Assembly: GCA_965644315.1 (NCBI GenBank)
Contig: CBFFRQ010000066.1
Coordinates: 124,001-188,000 of the forward strand
DNA length: 64,000 bases
Origin: Caecitellus pseudoparvulus
Taxonomy: Eukaryota; Bigyra: Bicosoecida
Reading direction: 5' to 3'
In this document: piece by piece, positions 54,317 through 64,000 of the stretch
Layout: each line of letters begins with the position of its first letter
Position numbering within the stretch: position 1 is the first letter of the stretch
Notes under the pieces: generated by a model
Told to the model about the DNA's origin: nothing
The model's database searches: none
What the model saw: only the letters and a program-made list of their open reading frames with translations
Made by a program: the position numbers and the translations under genes

Positions 54317-56038
54317 TCATGTACTTGCGTCCCCGAAGAGCAGGTGCCGTTGTCGGCGAAGGCCTCTCGAGCCGGGAGCAGGGCGTCGGAAGGCGGGCTT
54401 CGCCTGGCTTGAATCGGTGCACACAGCCCCCAGCAAGGCTGCGCATTTCAGCACCTGAAGAAGCACTTTGTCACAAGCACCCCTTGCCGCCCTTATCCGC
54501 AACAGGTCATCGTCTGATGCCTGCAAGGACCAGTTCACTTTGGAGGCAACCTCTTGCAGGCGACGCAGGCTGCTGCCATTCACGTCCACTTGTCCAGGCA
54601 AGCAGTCAGGCCCAAGGCAAACAGCAAGGTCTGCTGGCAGGACATTGCCTTGCAACGTGTGCCTCACCCATGTGGTTGCAACTGTCAGCACCGCGTCAGT
54701 GGCACTGTGCTGTCCCCCTGGCCAGGGAGCGCCGCATGTCGCGTACAAATGGCTGCCTGCCAATTCCACGGCCTTCACGAGCCGCGCTGCAGCACGAAAC
54801 ACTGCAACTGCTTGCCTTTGATTCCAAGGAGGTGACGGGTAGGCAGGCTGGGAATCTGCAGCTGCTGCCTTTGGCGGTGAAAAGATGGCTTGTTCAGCTG
54901 CAGCTTCCGACTGGCCGGGCAAGCGGGGGAGGCTGCTAGGTGATACAGGTGGAGGCGCGGTGCGACAAGCTGTGCGCCTCCGAGAGACACGAATCCGCTG
55001 CACGGTCGACTTGGCAGCAGGCTCAGCGGACCCTGGGTCCGAGTCGTGGCTCGCAGTGGACGCAGGGGAGGCTGCTCGTTCTGGGGCGTGGACGGTTCCA
55101 GGCAAGGAATGTACACCATCCTCTTCAAGCAGTGTGAGGGCTTCACGGGGAGTCAAGCGGCGCTTGGGGCACTTCAAGAGTAGCCCCTGCAAAAGCCGTG
55201 AGACAAGTTCTGGTTGGGGCTCCGCGAGCGCGCGTGCTGGTTCAACGGATATGGCATGCAAGGTACCCTTCAGAGAGGGTCGCGCGAAGGGTGTGCAGCC
55301 AGCCACCAACTCATACAGCAGAATGCCGATCGCCCATGCATCACTGGGCTTGCTGTACGGCTCCCCATCCGCCATTTCCGGGCTAACGTAGAGCGGAGTA
55401 CCGTGGAATGTGTGCAAGCTCGCAGTGGCCTTCCCAAGCGCCCTTCCCCCGACATCACGGCCAATGCCGAAGTCGGCAAGCTTCAGGTGCACTTGGGCAA
55501 GATCAGTGGGACAGGCATCCACGCACCCAGGCTTGGCTGCAGACGCCACTAGAATGTTGGCCGGCTTGATGTCCCTGTGCACAATGCCGCGCTCGTGTAG
55601 GTACACAGTGGCAGCGCATATCTGGCGAAGCCAGGAAAGCGCCACGGCCCCAGACACTTTCTTCTGTGGCTGTTGCGCAAGCAAGCTCGAGAGAGAGCCC
55701 CCAGGTGCCCATTCCAGCACAGTGTACTCCCCATGCGGCCCCAAAGCCGTGCCCCAACACGCGATAATGTGGGGGTGCCGAAGGGAAGCCATCAAGGAAG
55801 CTTCGTGCCCACGTGGTGCGTCTCTGAGCTCTGGCACTGCACGGTGCTTCAATGCTACCAGCTCCCTGCTGGCTGTGTGCCGAGCTTTGTACACCGACAC
55901 TGCGGCTGATGCAAAAACTGTGCCAAGAACCTCAAACTCTGACAGGGAAAACCGCTTGGCCGGCTCCCGCGACGCCGCAGAAGACTTCGGATGGATGCTG
56001 GCTGCCATGATTTCTACCACCTGTCTCACAGCAGTCAC
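54317..56038 (-). CDS. Serine/threonine protein kinase, NEK/STE11-like
   Basis: A single frame of 573 aa. The kinase domain spans residues ~30-305. The Lys motif is present (ELVALKHRA), as are the hinge YTVLEWAPGGSLSSLL, the catalytic loop HRDIKPANIL (D156), DFG in KLADFGIGRD and SPEM as the APE equivalent. DAWAIGILLYEL marks the F-helix. The glycine loop is degenerate (LGTVFASAAVSVYKA lacks the second and third Gly), but Lys, HRD and DFG are intact, so activity is likely. The C-terminal ~265 residues are Ser/Pro-rich, then helical (KAVELAGSHLYATC, LQEVASKVNWSL), with no known domain. Start at 56038 or 56008. The exact kinase group cannot be set by eye. The preceding gene on the same strand ends 204 bp upstream. 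Confidence 0.85.
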   Translation of the reverse strand: MTAVRQVVEIMAASIHPKSSAASREPAKRFSLSEFEVLGTVFASAAVSVYKARHTASRELVALKHRAVPELRDAPRGHEASLMASLRHPHIIACWGTALGPHGEYTVLEWAPGGSLSSLLAQQPQKKVSGAVALSWLRQICAATVYLHERGIVHRDIKPANILVASAAKPGCVDACPTDLAQVHLKLADFGIGRDVGGRALGKATASLHTFHGTPLYVSPEMADGEPYSKPSDAWAIGILLYELVAGCTPFARPSLKGTLHAISVEPARALAEPQPELVSRLLQGLLLKCPKRRLTPREALTLLEEDGVHSLPGTVHAPERAASPASTASHDSDPGSAEPAAKSTVQRIRVSRRRTACRTAPPPVSPSSLPRLPGQSEAAAEQAIFSPPKAAAADSQPAYPSPPWNQRQAVAVFRAAARLVKAVELAGSHLYATCGAPWPGGQHSATDAVLTVATTWVRHTLQGNVLPADLAVCLGPDCLPGQVDVNGSSLRRLQEVASKVNWSLQASDDDLLRIRAARGACDKVLLQVLKCAALLGAVCTDSSQAKPAFRRPAPGSRGLRRQRHLLFGDAST

Positions 56039-56242
56039 GTTGCGTGGAGTCCGTCAAACGCTGCGGGGCCACATTGTAAGCGGCGACGTTTCAGCATGAA
56101 ACTCGCTCCTCCCTGCACCGGTCCCACACTCTGCAAGGAATGAAGTTCGCCGGCACGCATACACCTGCAGTCCAAACACATTGAGGAGCCTGGAAAATCC
56201 GAGCGGTAAACGGACGCGGGTTGAATTGAAGAGGGCTTTGAG

Positions 56243-58473
56243 TTACCTTGACCTTCCTCGCGATGCGGATAGGTGAGTTGCCTGGGTCAACACTACGTGA
56301 GGCTTGCGGGCTTTGCGCACCTTGCGATAGGCGTCAAAGTCATCATCCCCCACAACCCTGTCAGAGTCGCTTTCATCCGTATCACTGTCACTTTCTTCAC
56401 CAGGCGGCTTGACGGTGTATGAGCGCCCTCCTCGCGCCCTCGTCTTTACAGCCTCGTGAACAGGCACCAACGCTGATGCCTCGTAATAATCATGGCGAGA
56501 GGGCAGGGGCTGTGCAGGGGGCTCGGCTGGATCATACTTCCCTTCCAGCTTGGACGCTAAAGCAGCCAAACGAGACCCTTGCTCGCCAAACTTGAGCGCT
56601 TTTGCCTGCAACTCAGGCAATTCAGGCGATGTGGGGCTGGACTTCATGATGCGGCGCTGCAAGCGCTGGCCGGCCGCAAGCAGAGCATCGCTCTTTTCCC
56701 TAGCTTCATGTGCAGTGAGGCATCGAAAGCGCACAGCTGGCAACCGCACAGTGCTGGCTCCTGCAAAGGCTGCATGGGAGGCGTCCCTGCTCTCAGCATG
56801 GGTCACAGAGCCGGTCACTGCGCCAAAGAACTCTTTCCAAGAGAGCCTACCATCCCCGTCACTGTCGTGCTGGGCCAAGAGCAGCTGCACGACAGTGGCG
56901 GCAGCTGCACCAGCATCTGGGCCATCCAGCACCACGCCGTGCTCGCCCAGGCGCCCAAGCACTTGCAGAAGCTCTTCTGGGGACAGCTTACCATCCCCGT
57001 TTGTATCACTGTCCTCAAACAAGCGGCGTAAGTGGTACTGCTCCCAAGGACCCAAAGCTTGGGCCCCTGGAGCGGCGTACTGGGCGCCGCTGGCATGAGT
57101 GGCACCACCTGCAGCAATGGAAGCTGCTCGAGAGTCCCGCAGGCGAGCGGCAACTGCAGGCGTGGGCTTGAACTCCATAGCAACTGGGGCATACGTCACA
57201 TCTGGTCTGGTGGCCAGTTCTCGCATGGACTGCGTCAGCGGTTTCTGGCTCGCTTCAGTGACAAGCCCCCACCCAGCCCGGGACAGGGCAGTGGTGTCCG
57301 CTGCATGCACCCCTCGCTGCGCCATGGAGGCACCCACTGCAGCTGCTACCACGCCAGTGTCCGCGTCAGACAGCGTGCTTGTCAAGGCTGAGATAGGGTC
57401 CATATCTCTGACAGCCTGTGAAGACCGAGCAGCTAAGCTGCCGGACAAAAATAGCTCTTCCACGGCGGCTTCTTCGCGTGCCTTGGCGCGCTTGCGAATC
57501 TGCCTCGCCTCGGCATCCAAGAGCTGCGAAATCTTGCTACGTTCGGCCCTTGCAGTAGACTTGGCTGCCTCGCCACGGCGCCTACTTGCCATTGGCACCC
57601 CTAGCGGCCCTGAGGGGGCCTTCAGTGTCTGTGCCACTCTCTTTGCCTGGCCCCTGGCTCTCTTGCCAAACTTCGCCTTAGCAGCTGCCACTTCAGAGGG
57701 CTTTACAACATGCCTGTCGAAGACCTCCAGGCCAGGGCACGCAGCCAGCACTCTTTGCTTATAGTGCAGCTCTTGGGCGCAGGGGTTGTCGTGCAGCTCT
57801 GCGAGGGGCGTGTGCTGGCGTGGGCTGCGTGCCAGGCAAGCCAAACTGAGCAGGGCACCACCCACCCAGCTCTTTCAAGAAGCGGAGCTTGCTGAGGATA
57901 GCCAGCACAGAGTCAAGACCAGCCAGCCTGTTATATGCAATGACAAGTGTGCTCAGGAATCGGAAGTTGGGCAGGCTGCCCTCCAGGGAACTGGGGTGAA
58001 GGAGGATGGCACTCATGGTGAAAATTCTTCGCCGACCAATTTCCGCACCACACACCTGATCGAATTGTTGTGAACGTAGAGCTCCTTGAGTCGGACACAG
58101 GCGTCCAAACCTGAGATATCCACTATCTGCGGTCGTGCATTCCGTCGCTTGCAGCTTCATACATGCACGCGCCGGGAAGCGCCCAGCAGAAGGCAGCGGC
58201 AGTGTCATCGCGTTGCGACGGCGACACCTGCACTGCCTGACGTACAGCGTTGTTGTTCAGCCACAGCACTTCCAAGTTGACGAAACGATCGAAACCCCAG
58301 AGCACATCGATGCCTTTGTGCCCCATGTACAGCTCCTTACAGTTGCGAATGGCAGCGGCAGTGATGCCGCCTGGCAACTCCTCAGCGGGCTTGCTTGGTG
58401 TGAGGTGTTGCAGGTCAGGAGGCACCGCAGTTACCTCAGTCACTAGAGAGGCCATGACGATAAGCGATCTCAC
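56243..58473 (-). CDS. Leucine-rich-repeat protein with two EF-hands
   Basis: Four exons: 58473-58246, 58126-58056, 57990-57866 and 57798-56243. Introns are 119, 65 and 67 nt with consistent phases; 653 or 659 aa depending on the start (ATGs 58473, 58455). The N-terminal ~140 residues are SDS22-like LRRs: CKELYMGHKGIDVLWGFD, NLEVLWLNNNAIVDISGL, RLKELYVHNNSI, FLSTLVIAYNRLAGLDSVL. They end with a cap ELELHDNPCAQELHYKQRVL. A long basic helical linker follows. Two canonical EF-hand loops follow, DTNGDGKLSPEE and DSDGDGRLSWKEF (residues ~400-460), so the protein should bind Ca2+. The C-terminus is acidic/Ser-rich (DSDTDESDSD) with a basic end. LRR/EF-hand proteins like this are common in cilia, but the location is inferred only. 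Confidence 0.85.
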
Positions 58474-58589
58474 ACCTAGGCAGCGTCAGGAGGTTTGGGC
58501 ATTGCATGCCTGGGGGCCTCACACTGGCATTGTGAATTGCCGGCCGAGTTGCAAAGCAGGGTGCAAGGCCCATGGTGCTGCGCAGATGA

Positions 58590-59787
58590 CTATGCCTCAG
58601 CTGTCGGGGACGACGCAGCAGCGGCGGCTACAGTCGTGCCTGTTGCAGCGGCCGGCAATGTAGCATGGGTGCCATCCTGGAGGACATCCTTCAGCACGAT
58701 GCCGATGGGGACGTGGTCACTGTGCGGGGCGTGCCCTCTGACGAACGTGTCCACGACGCTCGGCATGAGGCTCCGTGACACCACCGTGTAGTCAAGACGC
58801 CAGCCATTGTTGCGCGCCCGGCTGTTCCCAAACGACGTAAAGAATGTGTACTGTCGAAGCTTTGGGTGAGCGTGGCGCCAGGCATCGACCATTTCCAAAG
58901 ATGCCAAGCTTTCCTTGAAGCTATCTCGTTCCCGGTACGTAAAGCCCGGCGACTTGTCGGCCTTGGTTGATGGGGTGTAGATGTCCATGTCATGATTCGC
59001 AACATTCAGGTCGCCCAGCCACACGACCGGCTTGCGCTGCTGCAGGCCATGCAGGTACGCCTTCATCGCCACGTCCCAACTCTGCACTCTGTAGTCCAAG
59101 CGGGCCAGCTTCATGCCGCTGTTAGGAACGTAGGTGTTCACAATGAAGCACCCCGGCAGCTCAATTGTGATTGCTCTGCCCTCAGCGTCGCATTCGCCGA
59201 TACCGATGGTCACAGAGAGCGGCTTGAGACCAGCCTTCGTTGCTACAGCGACGCCTGAGTAGCCACGGCGGGCGGGTGGCCCAGATGTTGCAAACCAAGA
59301 ATTAGGATAGCCCATCTTCTTCAAGGCCTCCCTCACTTCAGGCACATGCACGTCTTGGATCTTCGTCTCTTGAAAGCAAACCACGTCAGCTTGCTCAGCT
59401 GCCAGCACTGCTTGCATGTCTTTGGCCTTGTCTGGTTTTCCGAATTTGCTGCGCCAACCATCGACATTCCATGAGAGCACTCGAACGTGCCCTACAATTC
59501 TCTCAGACTTTTCTGCAGCTTCCACAGCTTTGGCCACATCAGCGACGCAGTGCCCTGCGAGGCGAGCGAGTGAAACGTCAGTGAAACCCTTCGAGCAGAA
59601 CCGCGTGCGAAGCCCCGCACTTCCCGGGCGTACCTGGCACAAGGTCATCAGTCACTGTTCCATCAGGTTGGTAGCGTTTCTTCTTCGCTTTCTTTGCCTC
59701 ACGGGCAGGGCTGCCACCAGGTGATTTGGGACGCTTGTGGCCCCCAACACTTGAAGGTGAAGCAACTGCAGGGCTTTCCGCAGACAT
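58590..59787 (-). CDS. Apurinic/apyrimidinic endonuclease, ExoIII/APE1 family
   Basis: Base-excision-repair nuclease cutting 5' to abasic sites. Two exons, 59787-59634 and 59554-58590, flank a 79-nt intron with phase-1 agreement; 372 aa. Exon 1 is a basic nuclear-localisation tail (KRPKSPGGSPAREAKKAKKK), as in APE1. The catalytic domain has VLSWNVDGWR (Asn), CFQETKIQD (metal Glu), GYSGVAVATK, NTYVPNSG (Tyr/Asn), VVWLGDLNVANHDMDI (Asp/Asn pair), NNGWRLDYTVVS and HAPHSDHVPIGI (Asp-His). All residues of the ExoIII active site appear intact. The C-terminal ~30 residues are Ala/Thr-rich and extra. It lies on the same strand as the LRR/EF-hand gene and ends 117 bp from that gene's start. Confidence 0.95.
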
Positions 59788-60517
59788 GTTGGCGCACTTG
59801 CAGCGCCCCTGCAGGAAAACAGGGTACTGACGAACATGTACTTGTGCTGCACACTCACATAATCGCAAAGGCAGGCAGGCCACACTCACCCAGACACAAA
59901 ATCAGCGAGCGCGACCCACGCTGCGGAGCAGGCGGAGACAGGCGTGGCTGGCAAGGCTGGAACAACCGCAAACGTAGGCAAAGTCTGCGAAGTGGGAAGG
60001 CGCCAGCTGACCGTGCTGCTATCCTGTCGTAGACTTGCTTAATGCGGGAATGTGGCTGAACTGAAGCGCGTGTCTACTATCTGCCTTTCACTTGCAGCAG
60101 TCGCTCCGGGGATTTGCTGCGCAACCGAACCAACGTCTGGTCGGGATTGAGGATGTATGGGGGTCGGGTATGCCCCTGGGGCCGCTTCTGCCGGCCCTGG
60201 CACGCGAGTGGTGCCAGAGCCAACTCAGACTTTGCAGGCCAAACAGGCAGAACCCCATCATGCGTGCAGGGGGGGGCAGAAGGGGCACCAATCAAAATTC
60301 CCAAACTCAACTCACGCTGTTGAAATCTTTGGTGCACCAGCCTTTCAAGCCAGCTTCTTCGTCTCGGAGCTGAGACAAGTGCTGTGCCACCGTACGTGCG
60401 GAAATTGCCTTCTGCAGGTGTTCCGAGCCCTCGCCACGAGCACACCCCTCACCTGACCACTGCGGGAATGGCTCAATCAGGTGAGACGCCTCTGTGCCTT
60501 TGCGTGTTTGCGGCACA
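59788..60517. other. Intergenic spacer between divergent AP endonuclease and NAP1 genes
   Basis: About 730 bases upstream of both genes, presumably a bidirectional promoter. Short open frames on both strands show no recognisable domain. A GGGGGGG run lies near 60270. No RNA gene, repeat or promoter element could be supported. Confidence 0.4.
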
Positions 60518-62037
60518 ATGTCACTGCTCGCTGACCCGCTGCGACCGGTCACAGACTTGGCGGCTCTGACTGCCGCGCTGCAGCCCACCGAGCAGACACC
60601 CGAAGACAAGGCCAGCGCATTCAAAGGCAAGAAGCTCTCTGCTTTGGAGACCCTTCGAGCCGCAGCTGGAGCTGAGACTGATGCCGCTGAAAAGGCCATG
60701 CTGACATCCCTGGCAGGTGTGCAGGAGGATATCCAGGGTATCGTGGACGAGTACATGGCTCAGCGCCGTGAGATGCAAGATGCTTTTCTGACAAAGCTCA
60801 TGGGCGCCTACAGCAAGCGGCGCGCATTGGTGACTGGCACTTCCCAGGGTACAGCAGTCCCTCCTGCAGGCAGCTCTGCCCCTGCTGAAGCCGCGGGCTC
60901 GGAAGCTGGTGAAGGCATTCGCAACTTCTGGTTGACTGTGCTGGAGAACTGTGGCGCCACGCGGTCCATGCTAGAGGACCATGACAAGCCTATCCTGGAG
61001 CACTTGATCGATGTGGAGTGGCGTGTAGTGCCTGATGGTGACGTGAGTGGTTTAGGGCTGCTGCCCGCACGCTACAGTCTGTGATGCGCATTTTATCTAC
61101 ATTGTCTGACCCCCGTGACGTCACTTTCATTTGCCCTGAGACTGGTAGCTTCTGCACGTGTTTGTGCATGTGCATGACCGCCATAGCCCTACGTTGTATG
61201 CCATGCACCCATGCCTCCCTGCTTGTGACACAGGGCTTCGAGCTGCTCTTCCACTTCAGCAAGAACCCTTACTTCAGCAACACCGTGCTGAGCAAAGTGT
61301 ACCCCATCAAGCGCATGCTGGACCCCTTCAACAACTATGACTTCCTCTGGCGAGACGTGAAGGGCACGAAGATCGAGTGGGCAGAAGGCAAGAATGTGAC
61401 TGTTGAGGACGCTGGCCCTGGGGCTGCTGGGGGCGACAGCGACGACGAAGAGGCCCCGGTGCCTTCCTTCTTCCACTTTTTCAACTGCGAAGATGTGGAT
61501 GAGGAGGAGTTGAAGGGCATGAGCGAGCAGGAAAAGGCCATGTACGAGCGTGAAGTGAACCAAGATTTCATGCTTGGCGCAGCCTTCAAGGATACGGTCA
61601 TTCCGTACGCCGAGAAGCTGTACGTTGGCAACCTCACTGGTGTCGACTCGGACTTCGAAGCCGACGAGGAAGACGACGATGACTGGATGCAAGGCATGGT
61701 GGGTGGGGAGGATGGGACCATGGAGATGACTCCCGAGCTGCTGCAGGCTCTCATGGCGGGAGGCGGCCTGCAGGGCATGATGGGTGGCGAAGGCGATGAT
61801 GACAGTGACGAGGATGACATTAAGGTTCGTGGCAACAAGAGCAAGGGTCGGAAGACCCGACAGGCATTGGACGAGGAAGATGAAGATGATGGTGATGATG
61901 AGGAGGCGTCAGCTGCCATCCGGGCCGCCATCTCGAGTGCCTTGCAAGGCAACCCGCAGAGTGGCCCAGTCGGGGACTCCCTGAACGGGCAGCAAGGCCA
62001 GGACGGGGATGCTCCAGGTGACTGCAAGCAGCAGTAG
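60518..62037 (+). CDS. Nucleosome assembly protein, NAP1 family
   Basis: Histone H2A-H2B chaperone. Two exons, 60518-61042 and 61234-62037, flank a 191-nt intron (phase 0); 442 aa. The long dimerisation helix spans residues ~40-100 (EKAMLTSLAGVQEDIQGIVD). The NAP earmuff domain has FWLTVLENCGATRSMLEDHD, ILEHLIDVEW, then across the junction GFELLFHFSKNPYFSNTVLS and the motif SFFHFFNCEDVDEEE. YERDVN-like YEREVNQDFMLGAAFKDTVI and IPYAEKLYVGN are also typical. The tail is strongly acidic (EADEEDDDDW, DDDSDEDDI, DEEDEDDGDDEE), as expected for histone binding, with a basic KGRKTR patch between. The insert RALVTGTSQG... (~105-135) is lineage-specific. The intron holds a GTGACGTCAC palindrome at 61115-61124 (CRE-like core). 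Confidence 0.93.
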
Positions 62038-62340
62038 CATGCCCTGCTGTTTGTGTGGATTGATGCAATGTACTCTGCCTGCTGCGTGTAATGGCGTCCC
62101 CTGCCGGCACAGTCAAACCCCGCGTGCTGCCAATTCACAGAGTGTGTGGGAAGGAAGTGAAACGCCAGCCTCTGGGAGCCTCGTGCTTGGCTCCGCCCGG
62201 TGACAACAAGGACTTCCCACCTTGCCCTCCACTGCTATTTTGCGTTCAGAGGGCGCCAAGCCGTGGGCTGCCTGGTGTGCCGAGCTCTCCTGCCAACAGG
62301 CGACGCCAGAAGCCAGCACCTTTTCCACACACCTCACACG
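62038..62340 (+). other. Intergenic spacer NAP1-DNAJC3
   Basis: About 300 bases between two genes on the same strand: 3' UTR of NAP1 and promoter/5' UTR of the ER chaperone gene. I looked for an ER-stress element (CCAAT-N9-CCACG) and did not find one. Confidence 0.35.
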
Positions 62341-63877
62341 ATGAAACGCACACTGTTTGCGGCCGCTATTGCCTTGGCACTTTGCTGGACGCATGTGCAT
62401 AGTGCCGAGGCATCCCCAAAGAAGGCTGCAAAGAAGCTGCTGGGAGCTGGAGATCGCCTGCTCCGCTCCAAGCAGTACAAGCAGGTGAGCGTGGACACAC
62501 GTGTCTGCTGCGGACCAGCTGGCGTGCAACGGCCTCGGCACAAGGATACAAGCCACCCCGCAGGCGATTGCCGAGTACACGAAAGCCATAGAGCTTGACC
62601 CCACAGCCCGGACTTTCTATCAACGTGCGAAGGCATACCAGAAGCTTCAGCAGCCGTCCCACGCTGTAGCTGACTTGACAGCTTCCATCGCTGCTGACGG
62701 GAAGTTCCTCACAGCACGCCTGCAGCGCGCCAACATAAACTTGGAGGATGGCGCATGTGGCGATGCCGCACAAGACTATGCTGCTGTTCTGCGTTTGGAC
62801 CCGAAGAAGCGTGACGCGGTCACCCGCCTGCCGCTCGCGCAACGCTGCCAAGCTGCCCAGGCCCGCGCAGAAGCAGCCATGCGCAGCAACGACTGGCACA
62901 GCGCCCGCAGCGCGCTGGATGAAGCAATGGGGGATGGCATGGCGACACGCAGCGACCGCCTTGCCCGCATGAAGGCTGAGTGCGACCTCATGCTGGGGGA
63001 CTTCGAGCAGGCGCTGGCAGCAACAGGGCGCATCCTGAAGCACAACAAGAACGACCTGGATGCCTTCCATATCCGGGCCCTGGCTTTCTACTTGTCCGGT
63101 GAACATGCCCATGCCAAGACGCATTGCCAGCAAGCGCTGAAAGTTGACCCGGAGCATGCCCGGCTCAAGTCCCTGTATCACCGCATCAAGAAGGTGGTGA
63201 AGCTCCAAGACGCAGTTGCTGACGCCCGCGCGAGTGGGGATGCAAGTGCCGTCGTTGCCGCGCTGGAAGTCCTCGAAAGTGCCGATAGCAGGCACTCCAA
63301 GCTCCGACATGAGACGGCCATGGAGCTTGCAGAGGCCTACATCTCTGCAGGGGATGCCGATGCAGCTGTGCTGGCTGCTCGCCGTGCGTTAGCATTCAAT
63401 GATGGCCTCGCCAAGGCGCACGCTGTAATGGGCAAGGCGCTCGCGGCTCAGCAAAAGTGGGAAGACAGCGTCCGGGAGTGGCAGCGGGCTGTCCAGCTGG
63501 AGAACAACAACCAAGCATGGCGAGAAGGCCTCGCAAAGGCAGAGACTGCGCTGAAGCAGAGCAAGTCCAAGAACTACTACAAAGTGCTTGGCATTGCAAG
63601 GAACGCCAACGCGCGTGAAATCAAACGCGCGTATCGCAAACTGGCGCTTGAATACCACCCTGACAAGGTTGCTGAGGGAGACCGAGAAGAGGCCGAGACA
63701 AAGTTCCAGGAAATCGCCGAGGCATATGAGGTCCTCTCTGACGATGAGCTCCGTGCCAAGTACGATCGGGGTGAGGACGTGTCCAGCCAAGGCCAGCAGC
63801 AGCAGCAGCAGCGGGGGTTTCCACAGCACATGTTTCGGGCAGGAGGAGGGCGCACTTTCTCATTCCGCTTCGGGTGA
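62341..63877 (+). CDS. DNAJC3: ER-lumenal TPR-J-domain co-chaperone (DNAJC3/p58IPK type)
   Basis: Binds unfolded proteins in the ER and stimulates BiP ATPase. Two exons, 62341-62484 and 62564-63877, flank a 79-nt intron (phase 0); 485 aa, near the animal length. The signal peptide is [20 protein letters not shown]. About eight TPR units follow, for example [36 protein letters not shown] and [22 protein letters not shown] domain spans ~residues 385-450: [30 protein letters not shown] with the HPD triad, and [20 protein letters not shown]. The tail has a poly-Gln run (CAG repeats, 63797-63811) and ends in FSFRFG, like the F.FKFHFN end of DNAJC3. No KDEL-type signal is present, as in other p58IPK proteins. 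Confidence 0.94.
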
Positions 63878-64000
63878 CAATTCACACGCACACTCTCAGC
63901 CCGCCTCCCTTGCACGTCAGACCATGCCTTGGCAGCGCGCCGCCGCCCTGCACAACCACGAGCGACCCCGCCAACACAATTCCGCAAGACACTCGCAGAC

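Overview
The window is nuclear DNA from a unicellular eukaryote. Most genes are interrupted by short GT-AG spliceosomal introns (about 52-83 nt, with a few of 119-273 nt). The gene content is eukaryotic: NDC80, a 20S proteasome alpha subunit, SHPRH, CIAO2/MIP18, NAP1, DNAJC3, microsomal P450, APE1. The standard genetic code fits every gene. A polycystin-2-type channel suggests a ciliated or flagellated cell. EDR2_C (DUF1336) proteins and giant GCC2/GCC3 cysteine-repeat receptors are frequent in free-living protists, so I infer a compact protist genome, possibly stramenopile-like. The sequence alone does not fix the lineage.

Layout. 0-3.6 kb: partial mitochondrial-type TyrRS (-), Kelch-BTB protein (+). 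3.7-11.7 kb: lumenal PhyH-like protein (+), SDR16C-like reductase (+), purple acid phosphatase (+), EDR2_C protein (+), ACMSD (-). 11.9-15 kb: low-complexity coiled-coil protein (+). 15-18 kb: a gene-poor, more AT-rich stretch holding an ancient repeat pair and a perfect hairpin. 18.1-19.8 kb: proteasome alpha7 (+) and a small FHA protein (-), convergent. 20-38.9 kb: one giant minus-strand gene of about 6,170 aa, with a signal peptide, about 3,350 residues of cysteine-rich repeats, one membrane span and a roughly 2,400-residue coiled-coil tail. 39.6-43.2 kb: NDC80 (+) and CIAO2-like (+). 43.1-49.1 kb: SHPRH-like SNF2/RING protein (-), overlapping the CIAO2 gene tail to tail. 49.2-52.2 kb: PKD2-like channel (-). 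52.5-54.3 kb: cytochrome P450 (+). 54.3-59.8 kb: NEK-like kinase, LRR/EF-hand protein and AP endonuclease (all -). 60.5-63.9 kb: NAP1 and DNAJC3/p58IPK (both +).

Genes are tightly packed. Convergent neighbours are separated by about 15-20 bp or overlap, and divergent neighbours share spacers of 0.3-0.7 kb. There is no operon or pathway cluster; these are mostly independent housekeeping genes. I reconstructed exon-intron structures by hand from splice-site consensus, phase agreement and family alignment, so they lack transcript support. The most unusual object is the giant receptor gene, whose signal peptide lies on a tiny upstream exon. Other points of note are active-site deviations in the P450 and the PhyH-like protein, and the diverged repeat pair in the 3-kb gene desert.
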